The translations under genes were made by a program, and so were the position numbers. A model generated the notes under the pieces. That model had not been told where the DNA came from and did not search any database. It worked only from the letters and a program-made list of their open reading frames with translations. This document shows positions 5,879 through 12,591 of a stretch of DNA of 12,591 nt, piece by piece. The DNA is from CAMQVM01 sp044433405. GTDB taxonomy: Bacteria; Bacteroidota; Bacteroidia; Bacteroidales; Rikenellaceae. Location of the stretch: NCBI GenBank assembly GCA_044433405.1, contig JAWXTQ010000055.1, forward strand, positions 1 to 12,591. Reading direction: 5' to 3'. How positions within the stretch are numbered: position 1 is the first letter of the stretch; each line of letters begins with the position of its first letter.

Positions 5879-6895
5879 TTAGATAAACAGACCAAATAGA
5901 AGGGAGACTACAGACAACGTCACAAACAGAATAAACACTATATTGGCAACCATTCTGCTGCTATTTTGATTAAAAAACAGAGCTACCAAAAATGAGAATG
6001 GAATAGATAAGATTGGCAATGAAAGGACAAAGAGGGCTGGGAAAAGCAACACCAATACACAAACGAGAGCAGCAAATGTCCAAAATACAACTAGAGCATT
6101 TTTTAATCGTCGACGTTTCTCTGAGCTATTGATAAATTTAAATACAGCCCATAGAGCAATAACAACCACAAACAATAACAACACAATATTCATTGGATTG
6201 GCCATAAATAGTTGATAGAGACTCATATTGTCAGAATAGGTTAGTAACTGCATATAAACCTCATCAAAAAAGAGCAAAAAATCCGCCTCAAATAGCCAAA
6301 AGTAGTAAGAGACCATAAAGAATGGTAAGAGCAAACCTACTAGTGAAGAGAGCAACTCTTTAGGATAGAAACGCTGATTAACAAAAAGCAGAGAGAGGGG
6401 GATTGATACAGTAACAATTGCTGGCAGGAATAGTATAGTTGCTGCACCAATATAGAAATAGGCTAGAAAAAAATTACGTGCGCAGTTGCGGTGTTTCTTA
6501 ACGCGCAAAGACAGACTCACAGCTGACATCATCATAAACGCAACAATATGAGGCACGATTGTGTAAGAGTTGCAAATAGCCGAACAGCTCAAAAAAAGAT
6601 ATATCAAGCTAGCAATATGGCTTCGCTTGATGTGAATAATACTGCGAATATATATACGCGAAATAAACAGAGAGTTTATAAGTATAAGAAAAACTTGCAG
6701 CGTAAAGGTAAAGTTAGGAAAGTTAGAAGCGATAGACTGAAACCCATTTCCAATAAATGTAGCACCAGAAACAATTGTGGCATCAGCAATACAAGATGGC
6801 CCAAAAAACAAAAATCCAACTACATAGAGCACAACCATCATCATTGAGAGAGAGATGCTTTGCAGAAATGTTTGTCTAGTTAAATCGAGCGTCAT
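5879..6895 (-). CDS. Polytopic membrane protein, DUF6427-like
   Basis: The 338-residue protein is almost wholly hydrophobic, with about 8-10 predicted membrane segments. The first is at residues 14-33, others near 65-80, 92-108, 112-130, 142-175 and 182-202, and three lie in the last 120 residues. Short basic loops (residues 130-140; KFINSSEKRRRLKN near 250-265) suggest cytoplasmic turns. The pattern of LINSLFISRI, then AATILFLPAIVTV, then KELLSSLVGLLLPFFMVSYYFW resembles the DUF6427 family of Bacteroidetes, as far as I recall it. That family is often found near purD, as here. No catalytic motif is visible and the function is unknown. The purD terminator lies upstream, so it is probably transcribed separately; no good consensus promoter was found in 6896-6985. 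An alternative is an unrelated inner-membrane protein of similar topology. Confidence 0.6.
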   Translation of the reverse strand: MTLDLTRQTFLQSISLSMMMVVLYVVGFLFFGPSCIADATIVSGATFIGNGFQSIASNFPNFTFTLQVFLILINSLFISRIYIRSIIHIKRSHIASLIYLFLSCSAICNSYTIVPHIVAFMMMSAVSLSLRVKKHRNCARNFFLAYFYIGAATILFLPAIVTVSIPLSLLFVNQRFYPKELLSSLVGLLLPFFMVSYYFWLFEADFLLFFDEVYMQLLTYSDNMSLYQLFMANPMNIVLLLFVVVIALWAVFKFINSSEKRRRLKNALVVFWTFAALVCVLVLLFPALFVLSLPILSIPFSFLVALFFNQNSSRMVANIVFILFVTLSVVSLLFGLFI

Positions 6896-6985
6896 TGATA
6901 TACTTCTATTATATATATAGTATTGGGCAGAAAACGCAGTGTGTGTTTAAAATAATTTAAAGATTTTTCACACAAAAACCCAATT

Positions 6986-7041
6986 AAAAAAAGGTTTTAG
7001 CTGTTTTTGTATATAAAGAGACAATACAAACAGCTAAAACC
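6986..7041 (-). terminator. Intrinsic terminator after purD
   Basis: On the minus strand GGTTTTAGCTGTTT (7041-7028) pairs perfectly with AAACAGCTAAAACC (7006-6993) over a loop of about 21 nt that can add further A-T pairs. Seven T follow directly (6992-6986). It begins 13 nt after the purD stop codon. A 13-bp direct repeat, AAAACCCAATTAA, overlaps its two edges (6975-6987 and 7036-7048). Confidence 0.88.
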
Positions 7042-7054
7042 CAATTAACCAACC

Positions 7055-8356
7055 TTATTTTTTGTAGTTTAAGATATCTTGACCAATATCTTTACGGAAA
7101 TATTTCCCTTTATAATCTATTTGATTAACTGTTTCAAAGCTTTTTTCAAGCGCTTCTGCAAGTGTATCTCCTAGAGAGGTAACAGCTAGCACTCTACCAC
7201 CTGCTGTATAAAGAACCCCATTTTCGCTTTTTGTTCCAGCATGATAGATTGTGCTTTGCTCTACATTGTTAGGCAAGCTAATCACATCATTTTTTCTATA
7301 CTCCTCTGGATAGCCCTCAGCCACACAAACTACTGTTGATGCGTGTTTTGGAGAGATCTTAATCTCAACTTTATCAAGTGATTCATATACAATACCCTCA
7401 AATAGGTCGATAATATCGGACTCAATACGAGGAATCACCACTTCAGTCTCAGGATCACCCAAGCGCACGTTATACTCGATAACGAATGGATCACCACCAA
7501 CATTCATCAAACCGATAAATACAAATCCGTGATAACGTATTCCTTCACTCTTAAATCCGTTGATAGTAGGCTTAATAACACGCTCTTCTACTTTTGCCAT
7601 AAACTGTTCGTCTGCAAAAGGAACTGGAGAAACAGCACCCATACCACCAGTATTTAAACCTGTATCGCCCTCACCGATGCGCTTGTAATCTTTAGCAGAT
7701 GGCAAAACAACATAGTTTTTACCATCAGTAGCAACAAACACCGACAGCTCTATACCGTGTAGATACTCTTCAATAACGACATTCTTACCTGCCTGTCCGA
7801 ATTTACCATTAATCATTTGCGAAAATTCATCTTTAGCTAGTTGTGCATCATCTAAGATAACCACTCCTTTACCTGCTGCCAATCCATTTGCTTTAAGGAC
7901 ATATGGCGGTTTTAGAGAATCAATAAATTGAAATGCTTTTTCACTCTCTTTGTCATTGAATGAGCCGAAAGAGGCAGTTGGAATATTATGACGTGTCATA
8001 AACTCTTTAGCAAATTTCTTGCTTCCTTCAAGTTTTGCACCATCAAGAGATGGGCCAACAACTGGCACATATTTAATTTCGTCATCATTCAAGAAGAAAT
8101 CCTCAATACCCTTAACCAAAGGCTCTTCAGGACCAACAACAACCAATTTAATATTGTTTCCAATAACAAATTGTTTAATTACCGCGAAATTACTAGTATC
8201 AATATCAACGTTAGTACCAACCGACATTGTTCCGCCATTACCATGAGCGATAAATAAATTAGCAACTCTTTCACTTTTAGCAATTGCTTTAGCCAATGCG
8301 TGTTCTCTACCTCCGCTACCTAGCAGTAGGACATTAATATTTGACTGTAGTTTCAT
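7055..8356 (-). CDS. purD: Phosphoribosylamine--glycine ligase (GAR synthetase)
   Basis: The enzyme joins glycine to 5-phosphoribosylamine using ATP, forming GAR in step 2 of de novo purine synthesis in the cytoplasm. At 433 residues it is normal length. The N-domain carries LLGSGGREHALA (11-22) and GPEEPL (75-80). The ATP-grasp part has YVLKANGLAAGKGVVI (152-167) with Lys155, then VIEEYL (194-199), then GDTGLNTGGMGAVSP (230-244). VIEYNVRLGDPETE (292-305) includes Glu294 and Asn296, expected Mg2+-ATP ligands. All motifs are intact, so it should be active. It stands alone rather than in a pur operon, with its own promoter and terminator. The leader of about 57 nt shows no riboswitch that I can recognise. 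The next gene downstream is the DUF6427-like membrane protein. Confidence 0.97.
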   Translation of the reverse strand: MKLQSNINVLLLGSGGREHALAKAIAKSERVANLFIAHGNGGTMSVGTNVDIDTSNFAVIKQFVIGNNIKLVVVGPEEPLVKGIEDFFLNDDEIKYVPVVGPSLDGAKLEGSKKFAKEFMTRHNIPTASFGSFNDKESEKAFQFIDSLKPPYVLKANGLAAGKGVVILDDAQLAKDEFSQMINGKFGQAGKNVVIEEYLHGIELSVFVATDGKNYVVLPSAKDYKRIGEGDTGLNTGGMGAVSPVPFADEQFMAKVEERVIKPTINGFKSEGIRYHGFVFIGLMNVGGDPFVIEYNVRLGDPETEVVIPRIESDIIDLFEGIVYESLDKVEIKISPKHASTVVCVAEGYPEEYRKNDVISLPNNVEQSTIYHAGTKSENGVLYTAGGRVLAVTSLGDTLAEALEKSFETVNQIDYKGKYFRKDIGQDILNYKK

Positions 8357-8419
8357 TTTACAACTATTTTATTACGATTAATAATACCATTTTTAACCCT
8401 TAGCGCGTAAGAGAAAACA

Positions 8420-8451
8420 CAAAAGTACTCATTTTTTTTGTCATGCACAAT
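8420..8451 (-). promoter_or_regulatory. Putative purD promoter
   Basis: The minus strand has ATTG (8451-8448, three of four matches to TTTG), 20 nt, then TACTTTTG (8427-8420, full match to TAnnTTTG). Transcription would start near 8414, leaving a leader of about 57 nt. An A-T-rich inverted repeat (CAATTTTT at 8448-8455 with AAAATTG at 8460-8466) overlaps the -33 side; it could be a regulatory site or just AT-rich background. Confidence 0.6.
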
Positions 8452-8500
8452 TTTTAGGTAAAATTGCGACACAACCAAGCCTTCAAAGGGATAAATACGC

Positions 8501-10726
8501 CTATCTACGCCCCCTTTTTTTTGATAATTTAGTTCTTGACTTTACATGTCCATTATCTTCAATTCGCTTAACCTTTCCAGTCTCAAAGTCTACCACTCCT
8601 ACTAATTCATAATCTAACTGTTTCTGTCTTAAATCTGCCTTGACAACTTTTACAATAACCTTATCGCCTAAGGTTAATATACGACGATATCTCATTCCTA
8701 CCATTCGATAGTTGTTTTGATCAAACTGATAAAAATCATCTTTTATGCTTCGAACAGAGACCATTCCTTCGATTTTTGTCTCATCTAATTCAACATATAC
8801 ACCCCACTCTGTAACTCCACTAATATAACCTGCAAATTCCTCTCCAATCTTGTCGGATAAAAATTCCACCATTTTGTATTTCACAGACGAGCGCTCTGCC
8901 TCAGCAGCAACAATCTCTTTTTGCGAACAGTGTTTACAAAGCTCCTCATAATAATCTTTATTCACACTCTTACCACCATCAAGATAGTGTTGAAGCAAGC
9001 GGTGTGCCATCATGTCGGGATAACGACGTATAGGAGAGGTAAAATGAGAATAGTACTTAAAAGCTAATCCATAATGACCTATATTTGAAGTTGAATAACG
9101 CGCCTTAGCCATAGTTCTCAGGGCAATTGTACTAAATAGAGTCTCCTGTTTTGAACCTTTAATGTCGTTAAGTAGTTTGTTAATCTCCTTACCGATAGCT
9201 CTATCGCTCTTAGCACGCATTACATATCCAAAACGGGCAACAAACTCCGAAAAACGATCAAACTTCTCAACATCTGGCTTATCATGTATACGATACACAA
9301 ATGTTCTCTTCGCGCCTGCTCGCTTGCCAATCAACTCAGCCACTGAAAGGTTAGCCAGCAGCATATACTCCTCAATAAGATGATTTGAATCTTTCATCTC
9401 CTTAAAATAGACTCCTGTTGGATTGCCTTTATCGTCAAGCACAAACTTCGCCTCGTCTCTTTCAAATGCTATTGCTCCATTTTTGTAACGAAGTTTACGC
9501 AACACCTTAGCGATTTTATCTAGTGTTAAAATCTCCTCCTTCATTGGCCCCTCACCACCTTCAATAATATCTTGAGCATCTTTGTATGTAAAGCGGTTAT
9601 TTGAATGGATTATGGTTCTACCAAACCAACTTCCCAGCACCTCTGCCTCATCGTTAAGTTCAAACACTACCGAAAAGCAGAGCTTATCCTCATTAGGGCG
9701 CAAAGAACACAACCCATTAGATAGTTTCTCTGGCAACATCGGAATCACTCTATCCACAAGATAGACTGACGTAGCTCTTTCGAAAGCCTCTTTGTCAAGG
9801 TCACTACCCTCTTTTATATAGTGCGTTACATCGGCAATATGAACACCTATTTCATAGTTGCCATTTTTGAGCTTCTGAAAAGAGAGCGCATCATCAAAAT
9901 CTTTTGCATCATCAGGGTCGATAGTAAATGTTGAGATACCACGCATATCACGGCGCGACTCAATCTCTCGTTTTGTTATCTTCTCACTTATTGCTGCGGC
10001 CTGCTTCTCAAGGCTCTTTTTGAATTCAGGTTCTAGATTATACTCCGCCAAAATGGCATGCATCTCGGTTGAGTGAACACCAGCCGCTCCGAAAACCTTA
10101 GTCACCATACCAGTTGGATTTTTGTTTCCATTTGGCCACTCAACTATCTCGACCATCACCTTTTGCCTATCCTTAGCCCCATTCAAAAACTCCGAAGGGA
10201 TTAAAATATCGTATGGCATTTTAGTAGAATCCACCTCAACAAATCCAAAGTGACGAGTTAGAGAGATAATTCCCACATAATTCTTAGAGGAGCGCTCGAT
10301 AACCTCGGCAACATACGCCTCGATTCGCCCCTTCTGATTACGTCCATCGGAGATAACGATTTTAATTTTATCGCCAACAAGAGCATTTTTTGCATTGTTA
10401 GACTCTATATAAATATCCTCATCTATATTTTCACTCTTAACATATATAGCTCCTCGATTAACCTGTACAACAACAGCATCAATACTATTCACACTATTTT
10501 TGCTAAGTGAATAAACTCCATCAGCCACCTCATCAACAAAGCCATTCTCTATAAGAGAGTCTATTTCTTCTTTTATTAAATATTTGTCTCTTCGTTGGTT
10601 AACATCAAGCAAGACATGTATTTGCCTAGCTTTTAACCTAGAAAGTGGGTTAGAAACAAATAGATTTTTCACTGCACTCGCAATTTCATCCTTGGAATAT
10701 CCGCGATTTTTTATTTTCTTTGACAT
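8501..10726 (-). CDS. rnr: Ribonuclease R (3'-5' exoribonuclease)
   Basis: The 741-residue protein has the RNase R layout. A winged-helix-like N-domain spans about residues 1-77, followed by two OB/cold-shock domains (80-140 and 150-215). The RNB catalytic domain covers about 258-590 and an S1 domain about 628-712, with a basic tail KLSKKRGRR. The active-site block TIDPDDAKDFDDAL supplies the four acidic metal ligands Asp270, Asp276, Asp278 and Asp279, spaced as in RNase II/R. Other RNB signatures are HIADVTHYI, then VYLVDRVIPMLPEKLSNGLCSL and HFTSPIRRYPDMMAHR. It degrades structured RNA processively, acting in rRNA and mRNA decay and trans-translation. The S1 domain is the canonical EFAGYISGVTEWGVYVEL form. 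The gene is divergent from tex across 56 bp. I see no T-run terminator after it, so some transcription may continue towards purD. Confidence 0.96.
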   Translation of the reverse strand: MSKKIKNRGYSKDEIASAVKNLFVSNPLSRLKARQIHVLLDVNQRRDKYLIKEEIDSLIENGFVDEVADGVYSLSKNSVNSIDAVVVQVNRGAIYVKSENIDEDIYIESNNAKNALVGDKIKIVISDGRNQKGRIEAYVAEVIERSSKNYVGIISLTRHFGFVEVDSTKMPYDILIPSEFLNGAKDRQKVMVEIVEWPNGNKNPTGMVTKVFGAAGVHSTEMHAILAEYNLEPEFKKSLEKQAAAISEKITKREIESRRDMRGISTFTIDPDDAKDFDDALSFQKLKNGNYEIGVHIADVTHYIKEGSDLDKEAFERATSVYLVDRVIPMLPEKLSNGLCSLRPNEDKLCFSVVFELNDEAEVLGSWFGRTIIHSNNRFTYKDAQDIIEGGEGPMKEEILTLDKIAKVLRKLRYKNGAIAFERDEAKFVLDDKGNPTGVYFKEMKDSNHLIEEYMLLANLSVAELIGKRAGAKRTFVYRIHDKPDVEKFDRFSEFVARFGYVMRAKSDRAIGKEINKLLNDIKGSKQETLFSTIALRTMAKARYSTSNIGHYGLAFKYYSHFTSPIRRYPDMMAHRLLQHYLDGGKSVNKDYYEELCKHCSQKEIVAAEAERSSVKYKMVEFLSDKIGEEFAGYISGVTEWGVYVELDETKIEGMVSVRSIKDDFYQFDQNNYRMVGMRYRRILTLGDKVIVKVVKADLRQKQLDYELVGVVDFETGKVKRIEDNGHVKSRTKLSKKRGRR

Positions 10727-10782
10727 TTCTTAGGTTTATTTAATTTATAATTTTAGGTAAAGATAGTTAATTTATTTGATTT

Positions 10783-12591
10783 ATGGATATTAATAATATA
10801 ATTTCAAAAATAACTGGTGCAACCACCACTCAATGTAGCGCTATTATTGCGCTCCTAGAGGATGGTGCAACAGTGCCATTTATAAGCAGATACCGCAAAG
10901 AACGCACTCAGGGAGCAGACGAAGTGGTGGTATTGAATGTAAAAAACGAATATGAGCGACTTCTCGAACTTATGAAGCGCAAAGCAACAATTCTTGCAAC
11001 AATCGAGCAACAAGGAGCACTCAACCAGGAGCTAAAATCAAAGATTGATGAGTGTTTCGATTCAAACCTACTTGAAGATATATATCTACCTTACAAACCT
11101 AAACGCCGCACTCGTGCAGCAATTGCAAAAGAGCGTGGATTAGAGCCATTAGCCAAGATTGTAATGGCACAAAACAGCACAGACATCAGCAAAATGGCAG
11201 CACGATATATCAACGAAGATGTTCCAGACGACAAAGCAGCCCTAGAGGGTGTAAATGACATTATTGCCGAATGGATTAACGAAAACAGCACCGTAAGAGA
11301 TAGACTAAGGGGGCAATTTAACCGCAATGCAACACTCCGAAGCAGTGTTATAAAATCAAAAGAGAATGATGAGGAGGCTACAAAATATAGCGACTACTTC
11401 GACTTTGAAGGCAACCTATTACGTCAACCTTCACACCGTCTATTGGCTATATTTAGAGCTCATAATCAAGGATTCACTCGCCTATCAATCGTTGTCGATA
11501 ACGATTATGCCACCTCAACAATCGAAAATTCAGTAGTGAAAAGACACTGCACAAACGAGTGCAAGAGCATAATAAAAAAGGCTATCCTAGATAGCTATTC
11601 ACGACTAATAAAACCATCGCTTGACAATGAGCTTCTAGCGGAGGCTAAAGAGCGAGCCGACAAGTCGGCAATTGATGTGTTTGCTCAAAATTTGCGACAA
11701 CTACTCTTATCTGCTCCACTTGGTCAGAAGAATATTTTAGCAATCGACCCTGGCTACCGCACAGGTTGCAAAGTTGTATGTCTCGACAAGATGGGTGATT
11801 TTATTCACAACGAAACAATCTACCCCCACGAACCACAAAACCAAACAGCACTATCAATAAAAAAGATTAGCTCACTAGTCGAAAGCTACAAAATTGAGGC
11901 AATAGCCATAGGTGATGGCACTGCATCACGCCAAACAGAGAATCTAATTAAGCGCATTCAATTTGCTCACAAAGTTGAAGTATATATGGTTAGCGAAGAT
12001 GGAGCATCAGTATATTCAGCATCGGCAGTTGCGCGTGAGGAGTTTCCTAGCTATGATGTAACGGTAAGAGGTGCTATTTCGATTGGTCGTAGGCTACTTG
12101 ATCCCCTTTCAGAATTGGTAAAGATTGACCCTAAAAGCATCGGTGTCGGCCAATACCAACACGATGTTGACCAAAATTTCCTAAAGAGAAGGCTTGATGA
12201 TGTTGTAGAGAGTTGCGTAAACAGCGTAGGAGTGAATTTAAACAGTGCCTCATACCATCTTTTAAGTTATGTATCAGGCATCGGAGAGACACTATCAAAA
12301 AATATTATTGAGTATAGGCGCACCAACGGTAACTTCACTAAGCGCGAAGAGCTACTGAAAGTACCACGCCTTGGAGCAAAAGCTTTTCAGCAATGCGCTG
12401 GGTTTTTAAGAATCAAAGGAGGCAGCAACCCGTTAGATGGCAGTGCAGTTCATCCCGAATCATACAGCATAGTGAAACAGATGGCGCAAGATTTAGGCTG
12501 CTCAGTCAGCGACATAATCGACAGCAAGGAGCTACGCAACAAGATTGAGCCGCAAAAATACACCACCAAAGAGGCAGGTATGGCAACTATC
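10783..12591 (+). CDS. tex: Tex-family RNA-binding transcription accessory protein, partial
   Basis: The frame is open from the ATG at 10783 to the right edge: 603 codons, C-terminus missing. Tex proteins are usually about 710-770 residues, so the final S1 RNA-binding domain should lie beyond the edge. The N-terminal Tex helical region includes VPFISRYRKERTQGADEVVV (from residue 32) and LLEDIYLPYKPKRRTRA (from about 98). The YqgF/RuvC-like domain starts at AIDPGYRTGCKVVCLD (Asp322), with IGDGTASRQTE (376-386) and EDGASVYSASAVAREEFP (405-422). It continues with VRGAISIGRRLLDPLSELV, then GVGQYQHDV (454-462). A helix-hairpin-helix region with SGIGETLSKNIIEYRR follows (about 498-560). The protein acts with RNA polymerase or nucleic acid; its precise role is incompletely settled. 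The start fits the known N-terminus. The 56-bp gap to rnr is AT-rich, with no full TTTG/TAnnTTTG promoter for either gene. Confidence 0.95.
   Translation, partial: MDINNIISKITGATTTQCSAIIALLEDGATVPFISRYRKERTQGADEVVVLNVKNEYERLLELMKRKATILATIEQQGALNQELKSKIDECFDSNLLEDIYLPYKPKRRTRAAIAKERGLEPLAKIVMAQNSTDISKMAARYINEDVPDDKAALEGVNDIIAEWINENSTVRDRLRGQFNRNATLRSSVIKSKENDEEATKYSDYFDFEGNLLRQPSHRLLAIFRAHNQGFTRLSIVVDNDYATSTIENSVVKRHCTNECKSIIKKAILDSYSRLIKPSLDNELLAEAKERADKSAIDVFAQNLRQLLLSAPLGQKNILAIDPGYRTGCKVVCLDKMGDFIHNETIYPHEPQNQTALSIKKISSLVESYKIEAIAIGDGTASRQTENLIKRIQFAHKVEVYMVSEDGASVYSASAVAREEFPSYDVTVRGAISIGRRLLDPLSELVKIDPKSIGVGQYQHDVDQNFLKRRLDDVVESCVNSVGVNLNSASYHLLSYVSGIGETLSKNIIEYRRTNGNFTKREELLKVPRLGAKAFQQCAGFLRIKGGSNPLDGSAVHPESYSIVKQMAQDLGCSVSDIIDSKELRNKIEPQKYTTKEAGMATI

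Noticed and set aside
6548..6847. Plus-strand 99-codon frame rich in Lys/Arg/Asn
   Set aside because: It is antisense to the hydrophobic membrane protein. The basic composition is what complementing hydrophobic codons produces.
8431..8470. A-T-rich inverted repeat after rnr as its terminator
   Set aside because: On the minus strand the following run is A-rich rather than T-rich, the stem is weak, and the region overlaps the purD promoter.
11091..11327. Minus-strand 78-codon frame within tex
   Set aside because: It is an antisense shadow; the tex frame through this region is intact and matches the family.

Overview
The window looks like the chromosome of a low-GC member of the Bacteroidota, most likely order Bacteroidales. 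Three observations support this. The str-type gene order is rpsL-rpsG-fusA-rpsJ, with rpsJ directly behind fusA and no tuf gene between them. Genes carry recognisable Bacteroidetes promoters (TTTG, about 19 bases, then TAnnTTTG), and most lack a Shine-Dalgarno sequence. The protein families also fit, including a DUF3108 envelope protein, a DUF6427-like membrane protein and a secreted GH172/DUF2961 protein. I cannot name the genus.

Layout. Positions 1-902 (minus) hold the N-terminal 300 residues of a GH172/DUF2961-type lipoprotein, cut by the window edge. A strong intrinsic terminator (965-998) separates it from rpsJ. The ribosomal block runs right to left: rpsL (4406) -> rpsG -> fusA -> rpsJ (1032). 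Its three intergenic gaps are each exactly 28 nt, and it has one clear promoter at 4474-4504. Upstream of that promoter, 4536-4799 is non-coding and holds the most unusual object here: a 223-bp nested palindrome centred at 4663. Upstream of it are a DUF3108 exported protein (4848-5663, own promoter), a polytopic DUF6427-like membrane protein (5879-6895), purD (7055-8356, with promoter and terminator) and rnr (8501-10726), all on the minus strand. tex starts at 10783 on the plus strand, divergent from rnr across 56 bp, and is cut by the right edge.

How the genes fit together. Most of the window is housekeeping information processing: the 30S proteins S12, S7 and S10 with elongation factor G, the exoribonuclease RNase R, and the RNA-binding transcription accessory protein Tex. 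purD supplies step 2 of purine synthesis. DUF3108 and DUF6427-like proteins are conserved but uncharacterised envelope or membrane proteins. The GH172-type lipoprotein is the only clearly accessory, carbohydrate-related gene.

The best candidate for something undescribed is the palindromic element at 4552-4774. Its two 110-nt halves are inverted copies of each other, and each half folds into its own branched hairpins. The halves have diverged with several paired compensatory changes. It is flanked by an 8-bp direct repeat and sits about 50 bp upstream of the ribosomal promoter.
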